A stretch of DNA of 9,838 nucleotides. Source: CAZSDP01 sp964605665. GTDB taxonomy: Bacteria; Planctomycetota; UBA8108; UBA1146. Below, piece after piece: positions 1 to 6,691 of the stretch (position 1 is the stretch's first letter; every line of letters begins with the position of its first letter). Under the pieces are notes generated by a model. It was not told where the DNA came from, did no database searches, and saw only the letters and a program-made list of their open reading frames with translations. The DNA lies in assembly GCA_964605665.1 (NCBI GenBank), contig CAZSDP010000046.1:1-9838 (forward strand), given 5' to 3'. Both the position numbers and the translations under genes were made by a program.

Positions 1-62
1 TCTACAGCGCAGTCTTCTACAGCGCAGTCTTCTACAGCGTCGGCCTTCTACAGCGTCGGTCT
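1..62. repeat. Degenerate 15-16 bp tandem repeat, four copies
   Basis: Four head-to-tail copies. Copies 1 and 2 (1-15 and 16-30) are identical TCTACAGCGCAGTCT. Copies 3 and 4 (31-46 and 47-62) are 16 nt, sharing TCTACAGCGTCGG and differing only near the end. The array starts at the window edge, so more copies may lie to the left. It is downstream of the VWA gene on the minus strand. The 15/16 nt alternation shifts frame, which argues against a coding repeat. Function is not known; copy number at a contig edge may also reflect assembly. Confidence 0.8.
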
Positions 63-141
63 TGTTCATCCCCGGTCTTGTCGACTTCGATCACCGCTCC
101 ACTCTCGCCGAAGCGCTCGAGAATCTCGCGGCATCTCGCTG
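63..141. other. Short intergenic stretch downstream of the VWA gene
   Basis: No convincing gene is visible. On the minus strand an ATG at 69-67, preceded by GGGG, opens a frame that runs through the repeat to the window edge (about 22 Arg/Cys-rich codons). I do not call it a gene. No GC-rich hairpin with a T-run is present, so an intrinsic terminator for the operon is not seen here. Confidence 0.5.
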
Positions 142-3033
142 TCACGACTTCCGCTGATCTCGCGGTGGGGAATCCGAGCCTGGCTTTTGCAGACGGTTCT
201 GCTCGGTGCGCTTGCGCACTTCTCTCTTTGCACGAAGAAGCGCTGAGGTGTGCTGCGTCGCCGGCTGATCTTGAGTCGCTCCGTCGGAGTCTTTCGAAGT
301 GGGGACGCCCTTCTCTGGAGAGCGGGTCTCCACCCTGGCTTCCGATTCTGGGTCACCCACACTCCCTGTCTCCAATTGCCGCTGAACGGTCCCGGCGATC
401 AAGGTGCCACCAGCGGCGCCCGCAGAAGCCAACGTCCGCTCTCTCCTCAGCAATCGATGGAAGAGAGCGCTCCAATCGATGGCAACGCGTCGCAAGAAGA
501 TGTCGATGAAGAAGAGGATCAGAGCGATCTGTAGCAGAAGCTGCCAGATCGGGTGAGATTCACGCCTGATCGGGAGATCGCGATTGAAGAGATCGGTCTT
601 CGTCGTGATCACTCTGCCACCCGTCGCCTCACTCAGTTGCTTCAACCTCGGCAGATGACTGCGCAGATAACGGTATTCGCGAGGGTAGGAAACGTCGAAT
701 CCGGTGATCGAATTCCCCGTCAACCCACCGCCTTCGTAATCCAAAGCGAGCAGATAGCTCCCAGCGTGACGCGCATCGATGTTCGCCTGATAACGACCCG
801 GACCGATTTGCTGAAAGGAAACCTGCTCCTCACCAAGTTGTGGATCGAGAATCTGCGCTCTGATTTCTAAGCCATCGATAAAGCGTCCTTCTCCGTCGAT
901 GCCATCGAGAATCAGAGTCCCTCGATCTCCATCGATCGAGTGAGTCAGCTCCAATATTCCATCCCCACTCGAGCGAGCAATCGACCGCAAGAGCTGAGTC
1001 CAGAATTTTTCGAAGCCGACCCAACTGACCCAATCGCGACCCCAACGACTGACGGCGTCACTGGTGAATGCCGCGGTACGGCCGAGACCGTATCTCCATT
1101 GCGCCAGGATGGGATCTTCTTGGTGAGAGACCAAAGACACATCTGCAAGTGGCTTACTGGTGGTGAGAACATAGCCGTGCAGAGGGGGAAACCCGCTCTC
1201 CTCGAATCCAAAAATCGGCTCGGTGATCGCACCAATCCGTGGAGTGAAGGTCTCTTCCAAGATCAAGTTACGACGAACGGAGATCGCTTCTCGAAAAAAG
1301 ATTTGTGGCAACTTGCGCGGATCATCGACTCGGTAGTATCTGCCACCGGTATCTTGGGCAAGACGCTTCAAGATCGCCGAGTCTTTCGGTTGATGCGGCT
1401 GGATACAAATTGTCGATATCGAAATCCCTTCCTTGAGGTAACCGTCCAACAAGGCGCGCCCCGGGGCAGTCGGGTCACCATCGGAAATGATCAGAAGGTG
1501 TTTTGATGCCGCAGAGACCTCTTTCAGCCCCGTCAATCCAGCGGACATCGTCGGAACGAAGCTCTGCATGTCGCCAGGTTGGAGAAGACGCACCTGTTGC
1601 TGGATCTTCTCTCGATCGTCGGCGAGCTGCATCGGAATGCCCCAACCTTCTTTGCCGAACGATCCCAGGACGAGAACACCGATGTAATCGCGGGGCGAGA
1701 GCGCTTCCACCGCGGCCATCGTGATCTGCTTCGCCCACATGTTCCCAGCCGGAAACTCGCATGTGTGCAGAATGATGGCGAGAGCTCCATTGGGAATCAC
1801 CTTGCGCTGCTTGATGTCCATTTCGACCGGTAGAGCGCGTTCGATCGGAGTACCTCGATATCCCCCCGCTCCAAAGCTGCTGGGCCCACCGAGCATCAGT
1901 AATCCGAGGCCGAGATTTTTCACGACCCCATGAATTCTCGCCATCGCGTCGGGCCCGAGGTCGAACGCCGTCACATCTCCGAGGACAATCGCGCTATAGG
2001 CCAAGAAGTCCTGAGTTCTCTGCGGAACCTCTCCCGGGATTCGGAGATCGACCTCGATTCGAGCAGAGCGGAGAGCCTTCAGGAAACTTCCATGGGGCAC
2101 CGGATCCCCTACGAACAAAATTTTCAGAGAACCGGCGACATGGGTGAACCCAAAGCCGGTGTTGTTCCCAGAAAGAGTGTCGCGTGCTGGCCCAGGATAG
2201 AGCTGCAGTCGATAGTCGAAGCGTCCCGACTTCTCCTGCAGTCGCGAAAACTCAATCCGATTCTTCCCCGCGGAGAGTTCGACAGTGCGCTCTGCGACCA
2301 ACCGATCATTTTCATAGAGGTGCACGTTGGCGACGTCGGGGAGAGTCGAGTCGATCACCGCCTCGATCAAATACGGTTCCTCGGGGTAAACTTGCGGAGG
2401 TACCCAGAGTGATTCAACCAGCGCCTCTCGATCGTGAAAGTACTCGATCGGAATCGTGTCGATCACCGTTCCTCCGACTGCGAGATTGCGAGCCTCGAGA
2501 AGTTCGTCACCCTCGGTCGCATTCCCATCGGAAATCAGTACAACTCGCCGTCCACCGGTGGCATCCGATTGCGCGAAGACACTATCAGCAAGTCGCAATG
2601 CACCGGCGAGGTTCGTTCCCTCCCGATCTATTCGGATCGTCCCTTCCGCCGGAGCGAACTGTCGACTGGGAGGTTGTTCTTCTCCGGCATTCCTTCCGAA
2701 GACTATCAGGCCGATCTTGTCTCCCGACTCGACTCGATCGATTCCACTGCGCAACTCAGCGACGATTCTTTCCGATTCAGAGGCGGGAACTGAGGCGGAG
2801 CGATCATGAAGCACCAGGACGGTGACACCCTCTCCTCGATGGACGATGGAGGCTTCACCAAGCGCGAGGATGAGCAGGGACAGGAGGCCAATTCGTAGCC
2901 CTAGAGCCAAGCGTGCCAAACGAGGCGACTGCCCCGCCAAGCTGTCTCGAGAGATCCGAACGACCCAGTAGATCGACGCGGCGAGTAGGAGAAGAACCGC
3001 AGGGTGTTCGAGAGAGATCGGAATCCAACTCAT
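142..3033 (-). CDS. Large membrane protein with VWA, glutamine-amidotransferase-like and degenerate second VWA domains
   Basis: 963 residues, ATG start, TGA stop. Two membrane segments near the N-terminus (about 11-27 and 41-59) and one near the C-terminus (about 828-847) place residues 60-827 as one soluble block, probably periplasmic. A first VWA domain (about 71-200) has an intact-looking MIDAS: D77-x-S79-x-S81, T140 and the ISDG aspartate D169. A class I glutamine-amidotransferase-like fold (about 303-405, with LMLGGPSSFGAGGY) lacks an evident nucleophile Cys. A second VWA-like domain (about 415-570) has HTCEF where DxSxS is expected but keeps ISDGD. The last 115 residues are a charged tail. 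Proteins of this style are typical of Planctomycetota-like genomes, usually annotated VWA or glutamine amidotransferase; their substrate is unknown. A GGAGG lies 9 nt before the ATG. The gene is last in a three-gene operon and overlaps the lipoprotein gene by ATGA. The family assignment is firm and the role is not. Confidence 0.9.
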   Translation of the reverse strand: MSWIPISLEHPAVLLLLAASIYWVVRISRDSLAGQSPRLARLALGLRIGLLSLLILALGEASIVHRGEGVTVLVLHDRSASVPASESERIVAELRSGIDRVESGDKIGLIVFGRNAGEEQPPSRQFAPAEGTIRIDREGTNLAGALRLADSVFAQSDATGGRRVVLISDGNATEGDELLEARNLAVGGTVIDTIPIEYFHDREALVESLWVPPQVYPEEPYLIEAVIDSTLPDVANVHLYENDRLVAERTVELSAGKNRIEFSRLQEKSGRFDYRLQLYPGPARDTLSGNNTGFGFTHVAGSLKILFVGDPVPHGSFLKALRSARIEVDLRIPGEVPQRTQDFLAYSAIVLGDVTAFDLGPDAMARIHGVVKNLGLGLLMLGGPSSFGAGGYRGTPIERALPVEMDIKQRKVIPNGALAIILHTCEFPAGNMWAKQITMAAVEALSPRDYIGVLVLGSFGKEGWGIPMQLADDREKIQQQVRLLQPGDMQSFVPTMSAGLTGLKEVSAASKHLLIISDGDPTAPGRALLDGYLKEGISISTICIQPHQPKDSAILKRLAQDTGGRYYRVDDPRKLPQIFFREAISVRRNLILEETFTPRIGAITEPIFGFEESGFPPLHGYVLTTSKPLADVSLVSHQEDPILAQWRYGLGRTAAFTSDAVSRWGRDWVSWVGFEKFWTQLLRSIARSSGDGILELTHSIDGDRGTLILDGIDGEGRFIDGLEIRAQILDPQLGEEQVSFQQIGPGRYQANIDARHAGSYLLALDYEGGGLTGNSITGFDVSYPREYRYLRSHLPRLKQLSEATGGRVITTKTDLFNRDLPIRRESHPIWQLLLQIALILFFIDIFLRRVAIDWSALFHRLLRRERTLASAGAAGGTLIAGTVQRQLETGSVGDPESEARVETRSPEKGVPTSKDSDGATQDQPATQHTSALLRAKREVRKRTEQNRLQKPGSDSPPRDQRKS
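3030..3033 (-). promoter_or_regulatory. ATGA stop/start overlap (translational coupling)
   Basis: On the minus strand the ATG of the VWA gene (3033-3031) shares bases with the TGA stop of the NHL-repeat gene (3032-3030). With a GGAGG 9 nt upstream of the ATG, the two genes are very likely co-translated. Confidence 0.85.
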
Positions 3034-4016
3034 CCTTGGGACCCTCCCCGTGCAGCGCGCGGTGCAGCAGCAGAATCGGGCCAGAGGAAGATCTGGATAC
3101 GATGGTTGTTGGTGTCGGCGACGTAGACTCGGTGCCCATCCGCCTCCGCATGAACAGTCACCCCCCGCGGAGTCGCAAATCGTCCTGGTTCTGTTCCCGC
3201 ACCACCAAAAGTCCCGAGGTGATTTCCTTCGTCGTCGAATCGCTGAACACGGTTCCCCTGAAAGTCGACGACATAGAGGCTACCGTCCGGTGCAGAGGTG
3301 ATGTCCATCGGAAAGAGGAACTGACCGGGGCCACTTCCGATCTCGCCGATCGTTCCCCGATGTTCCCCTTGGGGAGAGAATCGCAAGACTCGGTGATGCC
3401 CGCAGTCGACGACAAACAGATCTCCATTCGATCCGATCGCCAGCCCTTCCGGGCGGAGGAATTCTCCCTCCCCCTCTCCTCGTTGGCCAATCGTTCCCAA
3501 GTATCGCCCAGATCGATCGAAACGATGGATCCGATCCAACTCACCGTAATCTGCGACGTAGATCGACCCATCGTTTCCGACGGCAATACCACGGACGATC
3601 TCTAGATCGAGATCTTCACCGAAGCGCCCGATCTCGACGCCATCCAAATCAAACTCGAGGACCCGTGCATAGTGAGTGTCAGCGACGAGAAGAGTCCCCC
3701 AAGGTGAAGCGGTGACATCGATCGGTTGCCCGCGAGAGAATTCGGGAAGGCTCCAAGAGGCGGCCACCAACCCGGAGGGATCGAAGCGCTGAACCCGCCC
3801 ACTGCGGTCGATCACCACACAAGAGCCGTCCGCCAGCGCGGTGATCGCGCGAGGCTGATGGAAAAGTCCATCCCCCTTACCGGGACCACCGACGATGAGA
3901 GGATCGGGGAGCGCGGGGACATCTCCGGAAGGAGAACAACCGCCGATCAGCAAGAGAATCGACAGCAAGAGAAGGAGATGACGCGACGATCTGGTCAGGG
4001 GGGGAAGACCGATCAC
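3030..4016 (-). CDS. NHL-repeat beta-propeller lipoprotein
   Basis: 328 residues, GTG start. The N-terminus has basic residues, a Leu-rich stretch (about 14-24) and a lipobox LIGGC with C27 as the likely lipidated residue, so the protein is probably exported and membrane-anchored. The rest consists of about six NHL-type repeats, each with the pattern P-x-G/D-hydrophobic...G-x-hydrophobic-x-V-x-D...R-hydrophobic-x-x-F. Examples are RPEGLAIGSNGDLFVVDCG and FPMDITSAPDGSLYVVDFQ. Six repeats would form a six-bladed propeller, a fold used for protein, glycan or ligand binding; no catalytic motif is visible. It sits between the coiled-coil membrane gene (GTGA overlap) and the VWA gene (ATGA overlap), so all three are likely made in fixed proportion and may form one envelope complex. 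The specific ligand cannot be inferred. Confidence 0.88.
   Translation of the reverse strand: MIGLPPLTRSSRHLLLLLSILLLIGGCSPSGDVPALPDPLIVGGPGKGDGLFHQPRAITALADGSCVVIDRSGRVQRFDPSGLVAASWSLPEFSRGQPIDVTASPWGTLLVADTHYARVLEFDLDGVEIGRFGEDLDLEIVRGIAVGNDGSIYVADYGELDRIHRFDRSGRYLGTIGQRGEGEGEFLRPEGLAIGSNGDLFVVDCGHHRVLRFSPQGEHRGTIGEIGSGPGQFLFPMDITSAPDGSLYVVDFQGNRVQRFDDEGNHLGTFGGAGTEPGRFATPRGVTVHAEADGHRVYVADTNNHRIQIFLWPDSAAAPRAARGGSQG
4013..4016 (-). promoter_or_regulatory. GTGA stop/start overlap (translational coupling)
   Basis: The GTG start of the lipoprotein gene (4016-4014) overlaps the TGA (4015-4013) that ends the readthrough frame of the upstream coiled-coil gene. This matters for interpretation: the frame downstream of the two internal TGA codons ends exactly at a coupled start, as expected if ribosomes really translate through to 4013. 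Only a weak AAGGA precedes the GTG by 2 nt, which also suggests dependence on coupling. Confidence 0.75.
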
Positions 4017-5761
4017 TGTCCTTGAACTCGCTCATTCAATTTCTCGAAGTACTTCTTGGCAACTTCGCGCAACTCCGCCGGGATCCGCTCCTTCTCCAGG
4101 TTCGACTCGGCGACGCGTTGACTCGCGCGAATGGCATCCTTCATCTGTATCTTTGCTTCCCCTTCCGGCGCGGTCCCCTTCTCAAAGAAGCTGCCGATGA
4201 AGGTCCCCTGCGACTTTGCGCCCCTCAGTTGTTCCGGATCACCGCCGGTCTCTCCGGCAGCGAGTTCAGGAGGAGTACCACCCCCGGATCCTTGGCCGCC
4301 GGTCCCGAAACCGACGCCGAGACTCGAGGACTTGCTCGCGGCGCCTTGGGCTTGTGACCCGCCCCCCTCTTTCTGACCGAGATGGACAAAACCTTGCCCA
4401 TCGGAGGAACCCTCTCAGGTCCCTCCAGACTTCGCCTGTCAGGTACCATTGAGGCAGTCAGGGCAGATCTTCGGAGGAGGACCCGACTTCCATTCTTGAG
4501 GAAGCTGAGCCAACTCATCTTGAGTGAACTGAATCTCCGACTCGATCTGGTCGAGGAGGTTCGCTTCTCGCATCAGACGTGCGAGCTGAGCGAGCTCTTC
4601 GGCATTCTCCCCGAGGGTGGACGCCGCCCCCTTGAGATCTCCCGCCTTCAGTTTTGACAACGCCTCACTGAGTTCTGCCGAGAGCTCGGAACCGAGCGCG
4701 GCCTGCAGTTTTTCCAGATCTCGGGCGAGTGACTCCTGCTCCGCCAACTCCCCCTCTTGAGCCGCGTCTGCGAGTTTCTTCGCCAGCTTTTGCAAGGCCT
4801 CTGCCGCTCGCTGGGGACTGCCCTGAGAGAGCGCTTCGCGCGCCTCTTGCCCGAGCGATGTCTCCATCCTCGATTCGATCGCTTGCATACTTCGCACCGC
4901 GCTCTTCGCGTCGCTCACTTCAGGACGTGCCTTGAGCACCTGCGCTCGCTTCTTCAGTTCTTCGAGCGCGGCGAGAGGACGGCGGGTCTGCTCTTTGAGT
5001 TCTTCGGTCTTCGGCAAAGGTCGCGATTTCTCCAAATCCGCCAGGAGCTTCTTCGTCTCGGGAGAAATTTGGTGCCGCTTGGCGAGCTCGAGCATCTCTT
5101 TAGAGCGCTCTTGAAGTCGCTGATCTTCTTTCTCGATCCGCTTCTCTTCCGCTTCCTGCTCCGCTCGCAGTTCTTCATTTCCCAGGAGATCGAACGGCGG
5201 CATCGCCCACCAACAGACCAACAATAAACCACCCAACCAGAGGCTGGCGCGTGCGGTGCGTGGAACCGAAATCGGGATCGCTTTGGTCAGGTCGACCAAC
5301 TCCGCATGGGAGTCTCCATCCGCGATCACCAACTCGACGAGGTCGTCGGAAGACTGCTCCGGGGTGTGTTCTTCGACGAAGAGTGCGCTCGACAAGCGTT
5401 GCTTCAGCGCTTGCCGTCGCTCCACTTCGATCACCGTGTCGAGTTGCTCGAAGCGGCAGAAGAAGAGTACGCTCAGAACAGCGATCAGCGGTCCGGCGAG
5501 AATCGAGCCGAGAACCATGGGGAGCAGCAGCCAATCGGGAGCGAAGAATCGATCACAGAGAACGAGGAGTAGTCCCACACTGATCCCGACCATCACTCCG
5601 AAGGAGCTGCGGTCGATCACCGCCCGGATGCGACGACGTCGATTCGCCGCTTTCAGCAACTGGTAGATCTTTCGAGACCGTTGATCAGGCAATCTCAACT
5701 TCTCCTCTCGAGCGCCTCCACCATCCTTGACCACCGTGGCCGTGGTCCGTGAGGAGCTCAC
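4013..5761 (-). CDS. Membrane coiled-coil protein with two in-frame UGA codons; candidate double-selenocysteine protein
   Basis: The frame has 582 codons if both internal TGAs are read. Membrane segments at about 53-69, 76-101 and 172-187 are followed by a long Glu/Lys/Leu/Ala-rich coiled coil (about 195-425). Next comes CPDC (C433, C436), TGA at codon 441 (4439-4441), seven residues QAKSGGT, and TGA at codon 449 (4415-4417). The same frame then continues open for 133 codons: a Gly/Ser-rich linker and a charged helical C-terminus ending KKYFEKLNERVQGQ. It stops inside the GTGA overlap with the lipoprotein gene. A hairpin starts exactly 12 nt after each TGA, as in bacterial SECIS elements. The general type resembles DUF4175-like proteins found beside VWA genes, but this is from memory. 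The start used is GTG 5761, with GGGAGG directly adjacent (too close); a TTG at 5692 with AGGAG 9 nt upstream is an alternative. Other readings are a pseudogene, sequencing errors (GGA to TGA), or true termination at 4439. The function is unknown; CxxC plus two U suggests redox or metal chemistry. Confidence 0.78.
4381..4402 (-). promoter_or_regulatory. SECIS-like hairpin 2, downstream of UGA at 4415-4417
   Basis: In minus-strand RNA, arms GAUGGGCA (4402-4395) and UGUCCAUC (4388-4381) form 8 bp with one G-U, closing the six-base loop AGGUUU (4394-4389). The stem starts 12 nt after the second UGA and the loop 20 nt after it. The loop differs by one base from AGGUCU, the apical loop of the E. 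coli fdhF SECIS as I recall it, and has the GGU recognised by SelB there. The hairpin abuts hairpin 1 with no gap. This is the strongest single RNA argument for selenocysteine in this gene. Confidence 0.7.
4403..4426 (-). promoter_or_regulatory. SECIS-like hairpin 1, downstream of UGA at 4439-4441
   Basis: In minus-strand RNA, arms GGAGGGACC (4426-4418) and GGUUCCUCC (4411-4403) pair over all 9 bp with one G-U, closing loop UGAGAG. The stem starts 12 nt after the first UGA and the loop 21 nt after it. A G is the second loop base. These values fit the usual description of bacterial SECIS elements (short loop with an early G, about 16-37 nt from UGA). The loop itself contains the second in-frame UGA. 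It lacks a GGU in the loop, so it is weaker than hairpin 2. There is no T-run, so it is not a terminator. Confidence 0.6.
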
Positions 5762-5777
5762 CCTCCCGACGGAAGGG

Positions 5778-5799
5778 TCGGCGCCGGAAAAAGCGCCGA
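5778..5799 (-). promoter_or_regulatory. Inverted repeat in the leader of the operon
   Basis: Perfect 7-bp arms TCGGCGC and GCGCCGA around an 8-nt loop, A-rich on the plus strand and T-rich on the minus strand. It lies 17 nt upstream of the GTG at 5761, so it would be in the 5' leader of the operon RNA. It could be a binding site or a translational control hairpin; no known motif is recognised. Confidence 0.4.
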
Positions 5800-5813
5800 T
5801 CTGGGCGTTCTCT

Positions 5814-5847
5814 ATAGTCTATTCCCCCCCACTCGCCACAACAATGT
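5814..5847 (-). promoter_or_regulatory. Possible weak sigma-70-like promoter for the operon
   Basis: Reading the minus strand, TTGTTG is followed after about 17 nt by TAGACT, which keeps TAnnnT and sits next to TATAGA. The spacing is right but both boxes are poor matches, and a G7 run lies in the spacer. It is placed correctly, about 50-80 nt before the GTG start. Speculative. Confidence 0.2.
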
Positions 5848-6058
5848 CGAGCTCGCGGAGGAAATCCGCTGATCTGATCGTTCCAGCCCCCAACTCCAGT
5901 AGATCCCACTCCCAGCAGCCCCGGTCGGAAGCTGCCGCCTGAGCGCCGCTGGAGGTGACTCGCAAGATCGAGGCCGAAAGAGAGGGGTTAGAGCGATCTC
6001 CTGGGAAGATGCGCCGATCTCGCCGCAGGCTGGGGTGAATCGGTCAAGATCGGGCAGG

Positions 6059-6628
6059 TCAGGGGGTGGAGGTCCCGCCGTCATTCATGAAGCCCTCTCG
6101 GTCGACCCCCAGCGCGTCCGCAACCCGGTTGATGTGGTTGAAGTACCCCACGACGTGGACCACCTCGGTGATGGCACCATCACTGAGTCCTTGCCCTCGA
6201 AGAAGATCGAGATCGGCCGGGGTGGTCGTCGTGGGGTGGAGCGTCAACTTCTCCGCAAAGGCGCAGAGCGCCTGCTCTCGTTCGCTGAACAGCTCCCGCT
6301 GCTCTTTCCAATCGGTCTTCGCCGCCAAGATCTGGTCGTGGTCCCCACCCTGGGTTCCGAAGTCCCTACCGTGGGACTCCGTTCAGTAGAAACAGCGATT
6401 GGACGCGCTCGTCACCGTGGCCAAGAGCTCCTTCTCGCGCGAGGTGAGCTCGGTTTCTGACTGCATCAACTGCAGATAAAATTGCATGAAGGTGCTCAGG
6501 AGACTCGGTCGTTGCGACATCACTCGGATGATGTGCGCGACTTCTCCCGTTCTCTGGCGAGCTGCAGCGTAGATCTGATCGAGCTCCCCCGTCGCCTCCT
6601 CATCGGAGATCTGGTGAATCCAGGCCAT
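6059..6628 (-). CDS. AhpD-like, peroxidase-related selenoprotein (carboxymuconolactone decarboxylase fold)
   Basis: 189 residues when TGA at codon 82 (6383-6385) is read as selenocysteine. The start of the protein (WIHQISDEEATGELDQIY) and the late YFNHINRVADALGV stretch are typical of uncharacterised peroxidase-related proteins of the AhpD/carboxymuconolactone decarboxylase superfamily, which are about this long. The active-site residues are E67, C79, U82 and H86. These spacings are the same as AhpD Glu118, Cys130, Cys133 and His137, so the TGA falls precisely on the second redox Cys (C-F-Y-U). Both halves of the protein lie in one frame around the TGA, with no frameshift. A GGU-loop hairpin follows the TGA. 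ATG start with AAGGG 5 nt ahead. It follows aroC by 63 bases on the same strand. The likely role is reduction of peroxides or thiol partners in the cytoplasm; substrate unknown. Selenocysteine forms of AhpD-like proteins are already known in bacteria. Confidence 0.88.
6358..6381 (-). promoter_or_regulatory. SECIS-like hairpin after the UGA of the AhpD-like gene
   Basis: In minus-strand RNA, arms CGGAGUCCC (6381-6373) and GGGACUUCG (6366-6358) pair over 9 bp with one G-U, closing loop ACGGUA, which contains GGU. The stem begins only 1 nt after the UGA, so the loop lies 10 nt from it, closer than the usual 16-37 nt. The ribosome would melt the lower stem. The GGU loop is suggestive but the spacing is atypical, so the true element may be a different fold a little further downstream (for example the GGGAC-UUCGG region). 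Confidence 0.4.
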
Positions 6629-6653
6629 CGGTTCCCTTCACTTCCTCGAGAGT

Positions 6654-6677
6654 CATCGCTGCTCCACCGAGGCGATG
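6654..6677 (-). promoter_or_regulatory. Inverted repeat between aroC and the AhpD-like gene
   Basis: On the minus strand CATCGC pairs with GCGATG, extended inward by CTC/GAG across a two-base bulge around a GGTG loop. It lies 26 nt upstream of the AhpD-like ATG. No T-run follows, so it is not a classical terminator. It may be a transcript-processing hairpin or an operator; no known motif is recognised. Confidence 0.3.
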
Positions 6678-6691
6678 GTCAGCGAGCTTCT

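Larger units (their letters stand above)
5762..6058. other. Gene-free leader region upstream of the three-gene operon
   Basis: This 297-base stretch lies between the end of the AhpD-like gene and the start of the operon, both on the minus strand. Open frames here are short and have no recognisable protein character. It holds a 7-bp hairpin (5778-5799), a possible weak promoter and a run of seven C (5824-5830). A region around 5913-5950 is rich in GCAGC/GCTGC inverted pieces. No tRNA-like fold is seen, and no hairpin with T-run follows the AhpD-like gene. Confidence 0.55.

Noticed and set aside
2184..3605. Long plus-strand frames opposite the VWA and NHL genes
   Set aside because: Arg/Ser/Pro-rich antisense shadows caused by high GC; no recognisable domains or ribosome-binding sites.
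4381..4426. Hairpins as an intrinsic transcription terminator inside the operon
   Set aside because: No U-run follows either stem, and two coupled genes lie downstream.
4225..4518. Minus-strand frame of 97 residues across the UGA region
   Set aside because: A shadow frame: composition is unlike a protein, and it is out of frame with the readthrough product.
4439..5761. A complete 440-residue protein ending at the first TGA
   Set aside because: The same frame continues with only two TGAs to a coupled GTGA start, has protein-like content, and would otherwise leave a 420-base gap inside a tightly overlapping operon.
6000..6060. Possible selenocysteine tRNA near GGGAAGATGCG
   Set aside because: No UCA anticodon stem-loop, T-loop motif or matching acceptor stem could be built.
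6059..6628. Two separate small genes of 81 and 89 residues
   Set aside because: They are in one frame around a TGA, and together make one full-length AhpD-like protein with the TGA at the catalytic Cys.
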